Source of the DNA: Culex pipiens pallens
Lineage: Eukaryota; Arthropoda; Insecta; Diptera; Culicidae
DNA length: 64,000 bases
Assembly (NCBI RefSeq): GCF_016801865.2
Contig: NC_068937.1
Location: 119,199,225-119,263,224 of the forward strand
Reading direction: 5' to 3'
The number at the start of each line of letters is the position of its first letter. Position 1 is the stretch's first letter. The position numbers were made by a program, and so were the translations under genes. Positions 44,803 to 56,732 of this stretch are shown in pieces. Below the pieces are notes generated by a model. That model made no database searches. It saw only the letters and a program-made list of their open reading frames with translations, and was not told where the DNA came from.

Positions 44803-45272
44803 GGCCGATGCAAATATTTTCCAAAGTTTTTGTCCCTCGGCTCTGGCCGGGGTCGAGGGGGGGGCAAAAAAATAAAAAAATATAAATATTGAAATAACAA
44901 GCCATAGTTTCAACATTTGCATGGAAAAAGTGTTTTAAAATGCATTTTACACTAGTTCAGTTGTTTTGCAATCATTAGTTTTCAAAAAATTTAAGATTTG
45001 ACAAAAACAAAAATTTTAGCGAAAAAAAAAAATTTGCTATTATAAACATCGACAATTTTCAAAAATTCAAAGGATTTTTAAATCAACCCAAACATGCTAA
45101 AAATGATTCTAAACGCAGGGGAATGCATTCTCAATTGATTTCAGCTAGTTTCACTTCAATTTCCATTGAAATTCTGAAGATTTTTGAAAAAATATTTTTT
45201 TTGCCCCCTGATTTTTCGGACCAACTTTGAAGGGGGGGGAGACAAAAACTTTAAATAAAATTTGTACCAGCC
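44803..45272. mobile_element. 470-bp MITE with TAA duplication
   Basis: The left terminus GGCCGATGCAAATATTTTCC then AAAGTTTTTGTC matches the right terminus in reverse complement (GGCTGGTACAAATTTTATTT then AAAGTTTTTGTC). TAA lies at 44800-44802 and 45273-45275. The interior has G-rich patches near both ends (GAGGGGGGGG; AGGGGGGGG). Partial copies are at 5788-6121 and about 59256-59410. Harbinger-type duplication is inferred. Confidence 0.75.
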
Positions 45273-46387
45273 TAATGCCAAAACAATTAAATACAATTAA
45301 ATTATAAGTTTACCAAAAATGCGAAACATTTCTCTTGAAATATTTCATAGGCTTTCGAAGCACCGGGAAGGCAATGCAGAAATTTATGGTTTCGATTTCC
45401 TTAAATTCTAGCTAATTTTTATATAAACTATCGATTGTTTTGATGTGAACAGCTAATTTGAGACCTAAAGAATGTCATTAACTAACATTTCAGTCCAAAT
45501 TTGTGCGATTCATAAGTAAAATCGAGTGTCCGGAATTCGAAGCAAAAGTGTCCGGATTTTGAATCAGCTTTTATCAGTGTCCGGGATTCGAAGCACAACA
45601 AGTCATTTTAATTTTAAAATTCTGATTAAACATTGTTAGAAAAGACATATTTGTCATGCATTTTCTTGAAACTGACTGTTTATACTACATCCTTATGATA
45701 TTTCTACATTTCCAACTTATTACATGATTTTTTGCCAGCTATAACAAAAATAATATGCTACTAAGTGTCCGGATTTCGAATCATTACGTTATATAAAAAA
45801 AATGCTTATAACTAGAAGAAAACAATTTTTTTTTACATTTACATTTTACATTTACATTTTAATTGGTTTTTCTGATAGTTTACATGATTTTGAGGCAAAC
45901 TGCATAATTACCTCAAAATTGACGAAATTACATATGGGACGGACTAGCTTCGAGCGGCAGTCTTACTGATACGCAATTTTGATGGGAAAATTGGCATATT
46001 ATTATCAGATCACAAATTTATTTTGAAATTTAAAAAAAGTGCGCCTGAGATAAACACATCATGCGATACTTAACAGAAAAATAAATTCAAGGTCGAGTAG
46101 CTTGAGTCTATCTTTAAATGTAAAAATTGGTTTTCCTAAATTGTTCGTTAAAAATGGTACATTGCAAACATATTGCATTCATTTAAATAAAGACTCGGAT
46201 AATCGAATCACAAAAAATATTTTTCTTTTCATTGTCTTGTTATTGATTTTCAAGCCCTGAACTTTAAAGTCATGAGCTCGGTCTTGAGCAACATTTGAAA
46301 AGGGCGCATAAGCATTTTTACAGTTGGTACTATTTTGCAAAATCCGAGACAACAACAACTATCTAACAAGACCTGCAGAGTTGGAAG

Positions 46388-46835
46388 TAGAGATGGGCAA
46401 AAAAAAAGAACGAGTCGCTAAGACTCTAAATAGCATTCGTGCCAATATTTGAACACCACTCAAACGAAAATAAATCCTCCCAATTAAATTTAAGCGTTTA
46501 TAGACTTAATCAATCAAATCATAATGAAGAAAAGAGATTGCAGTGTGTTTTGTCCAAATAAAATATCAGCATTAGTTCAATTTTGCCAGAAATAAACGCA
46601 TTTTTTAATTAATAGGAATTTCTCCAAATCCTACATTTAAGTTTGGATACCATTAAATTATTCAAACGTTTAAGTTAGAGTAGAAATCTTGACATATAGA
46701 CCTTTATTTCAAACTAGTTTCTTAAAAATAACCATTTCAGAAAAAAAAGAAAAAGGGCTAAAGAGCCGTTCGCGCTTTTTAATAACCGAACGAAAATGAG
46801 CGGCTCCTAAAAAAGAGCGGTTTTGCCCACCTCTA
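46388..46835. mobile_element. hAT-like MITE, 448 bp
   Basis: The ends TAGAGATGGGCAAA and, in reverse complement, TAGAGGTGGGCAAAACCGCT are of hAT type. The 8-bp flanks are GTTGGAAG (46380-46387) and GTGGGAAG (46836-46843), seven of eight matching, as expected for a hAT target duplication. Subterminal GAGCGG/GAGCCG repeats near 46760-46815 are also hAT-like. It has no transposase. Confidence 0.85.
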
Positions 46836-47160
46836 GTGGGAAGGTAGCTGGAGACGCCAGTTATTGTTCAACACTTCGAGTTCTGTGAAAAAGTTAAAAT
46901 TTGCCTTAGAATTAGCAAAATTGTTCAAACTGTCAAAATGCTTATCTACCCTTTTCTCGTGTTGCTCCAGAAGTAATTATCATTTCGTTATTTTTAAGGC
47001 AATCAACCATTCAAATTTTTGCTTAAATGGGGTTGCAGAATTCAAATTTGGTTTCTACAAGAAAATTTATTAATATGAAAATAATTAATAATTTATGATT
47101 CGATTATGCGTATCCGACCTTCGTATAATCGAACTTAGGATAATCGAGTCTGGACTGCAA

Positions 47161-49206
47161 TAAAAAAAATTAACAGCAGTGCTGCTTTTGTGGATGAAGT
47201 GAAAATAGAAAATAACATTAAATTAGGAACCACCCTAGCGAACCATTCCCCGCTACTTCCTCCAACTTCATAGTTTAGTAGGTCGTTTTAGTCATAAGAA
47301 AGCTGGCACTTCTTTTTCTTTCGGCAGATCGTCCCGCCGCCCAACAGTCAACTACTAGCGCGTCGTCAGCATGATTCTACTATATTTCTTGAAAAGGCAC
47401 AGCAGGATGAAGTAGAGCACGAAAAAGGGGCCTTTTAAGGGTTGGCATTTCCCAATCGCCGGAAGGTCAGCCCGTCGGAATGACACAGCGAAACTAATCG
47501 TCTGCACTATAGTCGGGAAAGGAACTGGAATGAGTGGTCGGTCGGCCATGTGGAGGGTTAAATACGGCCAGTAATGAGGGTCGTCAAGGAAGCCGCTTGG
47601 AAAAAAACGAGTTACATACCGGTAGAACTCTATTAGCAGGAAGGGAACATAGCTGGAGGTTTTATTTTTCTTTTTAAAGTAGATTTTTGGGGTGGTACAC
47701 AGTGAATATTATCTCTTTTTCGATGTAATTTTACCTCAATTTAGACTAAAAAAGTGGCATTACATCAGAAATGTTAAATTTTCAGAGACATAAAAGATGT
47801 ACCCCTTCCCTTTTGATTATTCTTCCTTAATAGAGCGCAGCCACAAAAGCCGCCAACGCAGTTTAACGGGACGTAATGCGCGGTCAGTTCCCAATCTCGT
47901 TCTTTCTGAGAAAACAACAGAATCTTCGGCGAGTGCTCGTGAACGAGGAAAAAAGAAGGAGCGATAGGACGAGAATGCTCATGCTGGCAATCATAAGATA
48001 AAAGAAGAGCTATAGAGACGTTTGTTATACCATCTTATATTTTGGCGCAAATATCATCAAATGATAGTTTTTAATTTCGCACACACAATTATACAATGCA
48101 AAAATTACAGGTTAAAAAATGTCTGCTGTTTAGTCCGTGATATTTAATTAAAGCAATTCCATCGGCTCCACAGCGTTTTTTAAAGCAAAAAAAATATTTT
48201 TGGACAGGATGATCGATGCGTTAGAGCAGCCGAAAAGCTTGCAGATCTTGGTTCTTGTTCGCACCGACGAGGGTCCGCGCACACACAACCAATCTGTATT
48301 CATGAGCACCCATTTTTACAATTGCATCCTTTTCTTTTTGCCCAAAAAGCTCCTGGATGCTGACTGTTGCACCATAAATTATGAACAGGATATTTCACCG
48401 ACCCCTCCATCCCTCTTGTTTTGCCCTGGTGCTGAAAATCGTAACTCTATCACAGCCGGAAATAAGCTGCAAATGGTTCTCCTGGTTCCCCAACCCCCCT
48501 GCCCCCCTTCCTTTCTCTTAAATGTCCCGTTTTTATGGGGATCCAAAAGGCGATGACAGCAGCGCCATATTTTTGCCTAGCAGAGGGCAAAAGCAGCCGC
48601 GACCATTAGCGAAATTGCGAAAACGGCGGAAAATAAACATTTTAAAAAATAATAAAATTCGCACAAACTCACACACACAAACAATCTCAATGAGAGAATG
48701 GCATTTTTGGCCGTGGAAAAGGAAGGGGAAAACGAGGAAATATAGTACGGAAAAGCGTTCTCGGGGTTGCTAGCAAAACCTGATGGTTTTAAATATTAAA
48801 AACAACATCAAGCTAGAGGGCCCTGCATTGTTTCAGCGCGAAAAGGGATGAAATTATCACTAGTGAGTGGGATGAACGAAAATGTACACAAGAATAAGGG
48901 CGGCGGATTGTCTGCCCCGGAAAAGAGAGGCTCACAATCCAACCCGATCCGACCCAGGCCGGAGGGCATTAATACAGTCATGCAAATTCTGGTTGCAAAG
49001 GGATGGTAATATTTTTTGATAGTTATATTATAGTTCTTATATTAATCCAAAAGTTTATGACTTGATGTTTTATGCTTGATAAAAATTATTGTTTTATAAA
49101 TGAGATTTACTATAATTTTAGGTCGAATGCATTATTGTATATAATTCTTTTCAATTTTAATTAATTAAAAATAATTTAAGCGAAATTTTCCAACATTTTT
49201 AAATTT
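47161..49206. other. Mostly non-repetitive spacer
   Basis: No recognised gene. The GC content is higher at 47230-47640, 47830-48000 and 48200-48960, with short open frames (such as 48200-48556 and 47355-47549) that lack any known domain. This could be intronic or regulatory DNA of a gene outside the window. Confidence 0.3.
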
Positions 49207-49340
49207 TGCATCTTTAGTTTTTCCATACAAGTCTCCATACAAAATGGGTACGTAAAATAGAGTTAAAATCTGCATCTTGAGGTGGGATTTTTTGGTCAAT
49301 TTGGTGTCTTCGGTAAGGTTGTAGATTAAAATCAGGATTA
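49207..49340 (+). repeat. Fragment of foldback family
   Basis: CCATACAAGTCTCCATACAA, GGGTACGTAAA and GGTCAATTTGGTGTCTTCGG followed by TAAGGTTGTAG match, in order, the left arm of the element at 40147-41624. There is no inverted partner nearby. Confidence 0.65.
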
Positions 49341-49740
49341 TTCAGAAACAAATGAGCACTCTCTAAAGTTTGAAAATTCTTCATTTTAATAAAAATGTTA
49401 TTTAATAAAAAACTAAGTAAATTTTCTACAATTTTCTCTCTGAGACTATGATAATAGGACAATTAGTTTCAGAGATACAACCTCACAAAGAATTCGAATC
49501 GATGAAAATGAGTTTTTCTAAGTGTGAGATCTGAACACTGATTTCTATAACTATTGTTTTGGTTTTCAATGTTGAAAATCAATTTTTAATTTAAAAAAAC
49601 TCATTTTATTTATAGGTACTTTTAAAAAATAACTGTAGAAATAAATCTGAAAATATTGATTAGTTTGATAGAAAACATTGCAACTAAGAAAATTTCAAAA
49701 TTTCTAAGCTGTAGGTGCCATAGTTACACGATATCAAAGT

Positions 49741-50480
49741 CAAAACGTTACTTAATCCACCTTTAGGTGGTTGGTGCCTTCCTCTCATTTATAGAGTGAT
49801 TCCAACCTCCCTAAAGAGTCCACATGGTTTATGGATCGCCCCTAACGTGATCGCAGCACCTAATAAAAATAAGTGATGAGTAAAAAAAACAGACTACCTA
49901 CAGACTTTTTGTCTAGATAATACAGACACCGCCTTTGAGGAAAATGGCATCCCTCCTCTAAGTGAGGACGGCAAAACCCTGTGAGAAAATTGATTGAGGT
50001 TATGTGAATTCAGACATTTTTTTTAAATTGCTTGTAATTTTAGATAGGTAAGTCAGATCTTGAAAATTCTTAATCCACAAGAAAGGTCATTTCAGAACCT
50101 TTCTAAACATACATAATATGGCAGGTTTTCATGCAAAAACCACTCTTTTTTGCAAATTATGAAAATTATATGCAACAGTTTTTTAAGCATAACTTTTGAT
50201 GTGCTATACCAAACATTATAAATTTCAATAAGGACTTATGGGACCCCAAGACGAATCTAATGAGGCAAATACGGCCAAAATCGGCTCAGCCAGTGACGAG
50301 ATATTCCAGTGACATTGATTCGGTACACATGTCTACATACAGCCAAACACACAGACATTGGCTCAGCTGGTGATTCTGAGTCGATATGTACAAATGAAGG
50401 TAGGTCTAGGAGGTCTAATTAAAATGTTCATTTTCGAGTGATTTTATAGCCTTTCCTCAGTAAGGTGAGGAAAGCAAAAA
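49741..50480 (+). repeat. Dispersed repeat family copy
   Basis: It starts near TTACTTAATCCACCTTTAGG and ends near CCTTTCCTCAGTAAGGTGAG. The right end is the reverse complement of 3085-3185. The start recurs at 61793. Short palindromes lie near both ends (CCACCTTTAGGTGG; CTCAGTAAGGTGAG). An internal patch near 49815-49840 resembles the CCACGTGGTTTATGCACG terminus of the 8125-13863 structure. Element class unknown. Confidence 0.55.
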
Positions 50481-52657
50481 TGAGTGTTAAAAGGTTATTT
50501 TTTATTTTTATTTTTTAATTAGATGAACTTTCCCAGGTGATATAATGTTCACATTTTTTAATTATTCTTTTTTCATTTTTTAAAAGAAAACTTAAATAAT
50601 TTGTCTTAAAATTACCTCTTTAATCCAGTACATAAAAGTCTCACACTGTCCTGCGCTTTTAATTGGTTTGTTTTTAAATTTGGAATCTAACGAACAAAGT
50701 TACGGGAGAGGGGGGGGGGGGGGGGGAGAATTATTATTACTATCAACATAAATGAGCCAAACTATCAAGTGAAAATAGTCATTCTTATGTAAAATGGTCT
50801 GATCTTTCCGATAAAAATATTTTCAGATATTTAGAAACGTATGAAAACGTCCAAAAATGCTTTAATAGCGGAATTGGGGTTAAATTGGCCCTAGAAGATT
50901 TTTGCAGTGTAAGTTATTATTATGGTTATTTCTACTGGATTCCTGGGACATTTTCACATTAGTTAAGTGTATTTTAGATGGCCTCTCAAAGCCTCCTTTC
51001 TAAATACAAAGCGATTTTGAATAAAAATTGTAAAAAAAATGAGGAATTGGGGCAAAATGGACCATTTGCCGTTTCGTGCGGTGGATGCAACCATCACCAG
51101 TCGATTCCCCAAAAGTTTTTACATAAGAGACACTAGTTTTCATACACAGGAACCAGCCGCGTTTAATTAGTAAATTTTTTTGTAGACTTTATATTATATA
51201 AAGTGAAGAATTATTTTTCTTAATAAAATCAAAATATGTATTTTTTTTATTTTATTTTTTTACGGCCAAAAATGCGTCTAATAAATAATTTAAAAAAATC
51301 ATATGTAGAACTTTTTTATAACTGTTCTGGTTTAGATATTCGAAGCCGCAACTCTGTATAATCAAGATTATTTTGTTCAATGGCAAAAAGGCCAAAAGTT
51401 TTGTGACATTATGACCATCCAAAAAATAATGCTTAGCAATGTAACGGGCGGAAACAGCTGCAGGTGTTGATTCTTGAAGCCCAAAAATCCTGCTGGCTAC
51501 AACTTGGGCCATTTCTGCGCCGCTTCATCTTGACCTAACTGTCACCGCAGTTCTGAAAAGGGAAAACAAATTTTGCACACTTATTTTTCAAACTTGCCAA
51601 AATTCACACCTCTTTTACTCGTTGTTTTTATTTCACCCACTCAGGCTGGTTGGTGGCCACCGGATGGAAATGAAAATAATTATCCTGGAATGCTTCCTTG
51701 CTCCCTTTTTTCTCCTTGTCCCCTCGTCTGTACGGTATTCCTGGAGGTTTTCCGGTCTCGACGACTGCGACGACGACCCGAGAGGAAAGCCCAATTTCAT
51801 GCCACTTCCGGGTTTTGTGTTGTTTTTATTGAGTTTTTTTTTCGCTTTGTGTTCGTTTAACACGGTTGGCAACACTGTTTCATGTGATAAAAGTACATTT
51901 TGTTTATTTTAGAATCAAATTAACACATTGTTTTGGTGCGCACATGGTCACAGACAAATTAATGTAAATAGCATGACCAAATAGGTTAGTTTTAAAATTG
52001 GTAGACGAATATTATGCATCTTCTTTAAGATACACTTTTATATAAGCTTTTATATAAGCTTTTATATAAGCTTGCTTGCTCAAAAATTATATTTTAAATT
52101 ATTTAAAGTATTAATAAATTGCTTGTCAAGGATATGGTTTGAATAGTTTATTCCGAATGTTTATTGTCCCACGGAAGTGGTCACTCGACGTTCAACAGCA
52201 CGGTGCGCGGCCGCGGTGACCAACGACCATGGAACAGAACGATTCGCGTCGGTGCCCGGCACCGGAGTGTGGAACTGGTCCTCGGGGCGAGTTTTTAGCA
52301 AATTCACAGCATGGTGGCCCGTCCACCAAGGGCTTCAGTTTTTTTCCCCCAGGGAGGCACTCCACAATGGATCAACTGCAGCGCTGAATTTTCCGTTTGT
52401 TGTGTAACAGTGATTAAATTGTCAGTTCGCTAAAAGAAACTGTTAATTTGGAAGCGCGGATTTACACCATCAGTTGTGCAAGAGTTGCCGGATTACATGG
52501 GATTCAGGCAAATAACTCGTTATTTCGAATGGGGACGGTTAGTTAGCATCAAATTAATTAATTACAGTGTGATTGAATCTGAATTGTAGCAAAATAAGGG
52601 TGAGCAGGCGTGGAGTATATGCAATGTTTGGTCATCATAAATCAGAATATTTTCTTA
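50481..52657. other. AT-rich spacer with simple repeats
   Basis: No gene recognised. It includes a G run at about 50706-50727 and GC-richer patches at 51640-51830 and 52170-52400 with open frames that carry no known domain. Confidence 0.3.
52036..52071. repeat. Three exact copies of a 12-bp unit
   Basis: TTTTATATAAGC is repeated exactly three times. Each unit contains the palindrome TTATATAA. It is a short minisatellite with no evident role. Confidence 0.95.
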
Positions 52658-52669
52658 AATTTAAGAGAA

Positions 52670-52885
52670 ACGAAACTATTGGCACTACGCCCCCCGGGGC
52701 ATGGCCTTCCTCTAACGTGGGATTTCTGCTCCAGCGCCTCTGACGAGACAGGAGAAACCGGGACCGACGTTTTACTTCACCATCCGATAGAAGCTCAGTG
52801 GATAAGGCGGGAATCGAACCCGCGTCTCATAGCATCATCGGGATCGGCAGCCGAAGCCGCTACCCCTGCGCCACGAGACCCACCC
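52670..52885 (-). mobile_element. tRNA-derived SINE with 12-bp target duplication
   Basis: Read on the minus strand it begins GGGTGGGTCTCGTGGCGCAG. The A box is TGGCGCAGGGGTAGC, and the B box is GGTTCGATTCCC about 50 bases later, as in RNA polymerase III promoters. A non-tRNA body of about 135 bp follows and ends CCAATAGTTTCGTT without a poly-A tail. AAATTTAAGAGA flanks both sides (52658-52669 and 52886-52897), proving insertion by retrotransposition. A partial relative (GGACCGACGTTTTACTTC) is at 54091-54125. It depends on a LINE partner for mobility. Confidence 0.93.
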
Positions 52886-52897
52886 AAATTTAAGAGA

Positions 52898-54689
52898 TAT
52901 TAGGAGAATTGCTCAACTTGCTGTTTACACTATTTAAAAATATAATTTTGCAAAACTTTTGATGGATCTATTGAATACTCGATTGAAAAATAAAAAAAAA
53001 CGAGCAGAACTCTAGAATTTATCAAAAACAACAATTAATGATTGTACTTTTCTATTTGGATGGAACTTTGTCTACATACATTTTCTGATCGATTTGGTGT
53101 CTTCGGCAAAGTTATAGGACTATTCGGAACAGGAAAAAAATGCCAATTTTTAAAATCAACTTTCTTTTCGATCACAAAATCCATTCTCAATATATAGATT
53201 TTCGAATATTGTGCATAGCACTTTTCTATAACTTTTACGAAGCAAAATGGCATAATTGGATATAAGAAATCGTTGGCCAAAGTCGATTTGTGAAAACGTA
53301 GACGTTTTAATGAAGTATTAAATAGGCCGACTACTGTCTCAAAAAAGTGACTTACTTAAAAGTAAAAAAAAAGCAATGTAATGTTTTTTCCAAATATGAA
53401 AAGAATCAAAATTGTTCCAATTTTGTAATTAATATTTATATTCAATATTCAATATTTTCTAAGCTCAAACGAAAAAACACATTGGACATTGAAAAAAAGT
53501 TAATTAAAAATTATTATGAAAAGCAAAAATACACGAGCAAAACTACGTTAGAGGGTTTAAATAACAAACTTAAATTGTGGGGTCCAGCAGTGACAAAAAC
53601 TATCCCTATAATTTCCTGGAACGCGTGGAGTAGCACACGGGAACCCCCGTGACACGGAGATTGTGCCCGCGGGTGAATGGTCCCGTCGTGTGAAATTTGT
53701 TGACAGTAGCAGAAAGAGGATACTTTATATTATGATGCCCAACCTCATGCGGACAAGTGTGGTGCCAGCAGCCAGCAGGGTCAGATGAAATATGGTTTTA
53801 ATCCGTGTAATATATTTTTGCCACGATGAGCGAAAAAAAAGAAGAAAAAAAAATGAAAGGAACGAAACGAAACGAGAAACAGTACAGTGAAATATTTATT
53901 TGCACGTTGGACCCATCGAGGGTTTGGGAACTTTCCTGAAACTAGTTTGAAGGTGGTGACTGAGAAACTATTAGATATTTTTCAAATTTATATTTTCCGG
54001 GTCTTTTGTGGTCTCTGTTGCAAGTTTCTGCTCATTTCTAGGCGTCCGAAGGTTATGTTTGGTGAGTCACCCAAAACCTCTTTTACGAAAATGGACCGAC
54101 GTTTTACTTCCACATCCGATAGAAGACGATCAATTAAAGCAAAAACTTCAATTCATCTTTTCAAATTCATCAAATCTCAATTTTCTCTTGTCAAAGAAAC
54201 AAATAACAGGTAAAAAAAGTGCCACAAAATTCTGCCAGAAATGTATTCTTCTGTGCAATTTATGCTACACCGTAATTTTCGTCATCCTTTTCAACGGTAT
54301 CAATTTATGATGCAATAATCCCAACCGATAATTTTTTTTTTCGTGCGTTAAAACGCAAAATATGAGCCAAAACACGTGCAGAGAAAAAACCCAAGCCAAT
54401 TTTTGACCCGCAGTCTCCGGGACAAAATGTGTCCGCAACCGGGTTTGATTTATGTACCACCACCTCTTGTCGCTTAAAAATGCATTTCATTTTTTCCCTC
54501 AGACTTTTCACGTAGATCCCTTCGAAAATGCGATGGAATGCGGCCGGCAATATATTGTAAATATTCCAAATATTGCAACGTGGACGAACTTTATTGGGGT
54601 TTTTTTGTGAGAGCAAATTGTCTAGGTGACATTGAAGCGTCGCTTTAAGCCGTGCAATGATTATTTTTATAATATTTGATTTGATTATA
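52898..54689. other. Spacer with repeat fragments
   Basis: Contains a fragment of the foldback family near 53080-53120 (TCGATTTGGTGTCTTCGGCA), a SINE fragment at 54091-54125, and unassigned DNA. A 101-codon frame at 53347-53652 is lysine/asparagine-rich and low complexity; I do not call it. Confidence 0.35.
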
Positions 54690-55176
54690 GGGGAAAGTGG
54701 GGCAAGTGTAACAAGCTAAGGAAATGCTCATCGTAACCCATTAAAAACGTTAAAAAATCTGTCGGATTTTTTTATAATCATCTTATTCCAGGTCTTGACT
54801 TAGACTTTGATAGAACAAATTTTTAAAAAATCTTGTTTTTTGTTTAAAAAAATTGATTTTAAAATTTTTGATTTTCCGAACGTTCTACTCAACTAGTGGG
54901 GCAAGACGAACAACCCGTTGGGGCAAGAGGAACAATGCATGACACAACATGTTAATTTGCTAACAATTGAACTGTTATCACTTAGATACATCAGATAAGA
55001 GTGTATTTAAAACGTTTCTTTCATTTGTTATTAAATAATAAAAATTTGATCGTTTTTACGAAATTGCAGCTAATTGCATTGCCCTCATACTGGAAATAAT
55101 CAAAATTGTAAAAATTACAGCCGTACGAGCGATTGTTCCTCTTGCCCCATATGGTCGTCTTGCCCCACCTTCCCCT
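54690..55176. mobile_element. MITE with GGGGCAAG-rich termini
   Basis: The left end GGGGAAAGTGGGGCAAGTG and the right end, in reverse complement GGGGAAGGTGGGGCAAGAC, are inverted partners beside TA. The motif GGGGCAAGACGAACAA or GGGGCAAGAGGAACAA occurs twice internally (near 54898 and 54920) and is reversed near 55132. It has no coding frame. The superfamily is uncertain; a Tc1/mariner-type TA duplication is possible. Confidence 0.75.
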
Positions 55177-55738
55177 GTAATACATTATATGTTATTGTGG
55201 TTGGGCTTGATTATGAAATTTCAAAATAGTTTTTGATTGAAAAGAGCAAACTTTTTTTACAAAAATCGTAGCAATAGTTTTCGATTTAAAGTCAGTTTGT
55301 AAATGAGAGGCAAAAGGGAGATACTAAGAGATACTTATTTTCCACAAAATGTTAACTTTGAGGGTGCACAGCAACCAAGGAAGTTGTTGTCTTATTATTC
55401 CACCCAATCCTGCAACAATCTGATCGTAAAAATAGTCAAACTTTGTTGTAAATTATTTTGTCGAGAGTACATTGAGGGATGAATCAAAAATAATTTCGAA
55501 AGTTCCATAGTTTTGAAGATATCAAAATATCTGTTACAAAAATCTTGGAATTTAACTTGTACTGATACAAAGTGAAACAAAAACATATTTTTTCTCTGTG
55601 TATCTGTTTATCGTTGAAAAGTCTTAATCATAAGTTTAAGTCATTGAATTTTCATGATTTCACGCAGGTCCGTAGCCAGGGAGGTGGGCTTCGGGCTGAA
55701 GCCCCCCCCCCACCCCCGAAATTTTTGGAAGACATATT

Positions 55739-55986
55739 CTGCCCATGTTCGCATAAATGTCCCATATCCTAAAACAGCAAGCTGAGAAAAACGCATTTGA
55801 AGTTTGTCCCATACATAAGGCTACGTGTTAAGTTTTCGCGAAAAAACTGGATTTCCTCTTGATTTCTAGAATAAAGTACTGGATGTTGTAGGCTTTTCAG
55901 AAAGAGCACACGATTTTGATTCAAACTGCAACATTAACTCAAAAGTGATGAAAATGCATATGGGACATTTATGCAACCAGGGGCAG
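55739..55986. mobile_element. 248-bp MITE, 4-bp target duplication TATT
   Basis: The ends CTGCCCATGTTCGCATAAAT and, in reverse complement, CTGCCCCTGGTTGCATAAAT are flanked by TATT at 55735-55738 and 55987-55990. The terminus and an internal AGTACTGGATGTTG stretch relate it to the 432-bp family at 23032, but it lacks the four-fold motif. A partial copy is at 24970-25160. Confidence 0.88.
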
Positions 55987-56646
55987 TATTGGAGAGAGAG
56001 AAGAAGAAGAAAATTTCTTCCCAAGTTACAGAGCTTCGAATATTCGAATGCTTCTTTTGTATGACCAGCCCGCGAATTGTATGGAGATGTATAAAAAAAT
56101 ACCAATGATGCAAACTATAATAGATTCTAACAGAGATGTTTTTTTTTCGCAAAACAACATTCTCGTTATAGGGAGCTCACGTACTGTTAACATCGCACAC
56201 GTCCATGCCGACAAGATTAATGCCCTGTCTGGCCGGACAATCCAAATTGTCTGTTCTTGGAAATGATTTTTCTCTCTCGGCCGGTAACGGTACCACCTTG
56301 CTTCGTTGAGCGTGACCGGTGGAAACGACGGCGGTGGCACGCTGACTCACTTAATGGAGGCCGAAATACTTTGGAACTGACCCCGACAACCGGTGAGCTG
56401 ACAATCACAGTAGAATAGATGATGCAGTTCACACAGAATAGATGATGCAGTTTTGAAGGTGTAAAATTTGATTCAGTAATATAACCTCAATTCAGGTTGG
56501 TAAACCATTAGGCTCTCTGACTAAACGGTTTTTTCATAAGCTCGAGATTCAGGGATCAAATCCCGATTGATCCCCTTTAAATTGGAAGTAGGTATCGAAT
56601 TAATTATCATTGTGGTTTGGTTGAGCGTTTTAGCAGAATGCATTAC

Positions 56647-56732
56647 TATGAATACAAAGAGACGAGTTGTTCCTTTTAATTCCGCTTTATATAGCGAAAT
56701 TAAAAGGAACAACTCGTCTCTTTGTATTCATA
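56647..56732. repeat. 86-bp near-perfect palindrome without spacer
   Basis: TATGAATACAAAGAGACGAG (56647 on) is exactly reverse-complemented by the end (to 56732). All 43 pairs match except two near the centre (87/92 and 82/97 in the 566xx numbering), and no loop separates the arms. Confidence 0.95.

Larger units (their letters stand above)
42859..47160. mobile_element. Possible pogo/Tc1-like element remnant with nested insertions
   Basis: The left end CTGTCCAGACTAGATTATC (42859) and the right end, read in reverse complement as TTGCAGTCCAGACTCGATTA, are inverted partners next to TA on both sides. GGATAATCGA-type motifs recur near both ends, and TCGGATAATCGAATCACAAA appears at both 42895 and 46195. 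No transposase survives. The interior holds a foldback, a TAA MITE and a hAT-like MITE. It may be two fragments of one family and not a single unit. Confidence 0.45.

Noticed and set aside
48200..48773. Overlapping open frames (+) of 118 and 83 codons
   Set aside because: Low complexity, no domain, no splice or neighbour support.
53347..53652. 101-codon Lys/Asn-rich open frame (+)
   Set aside because: Composition follows the AT-rich DNA; no domain or homologue visible.
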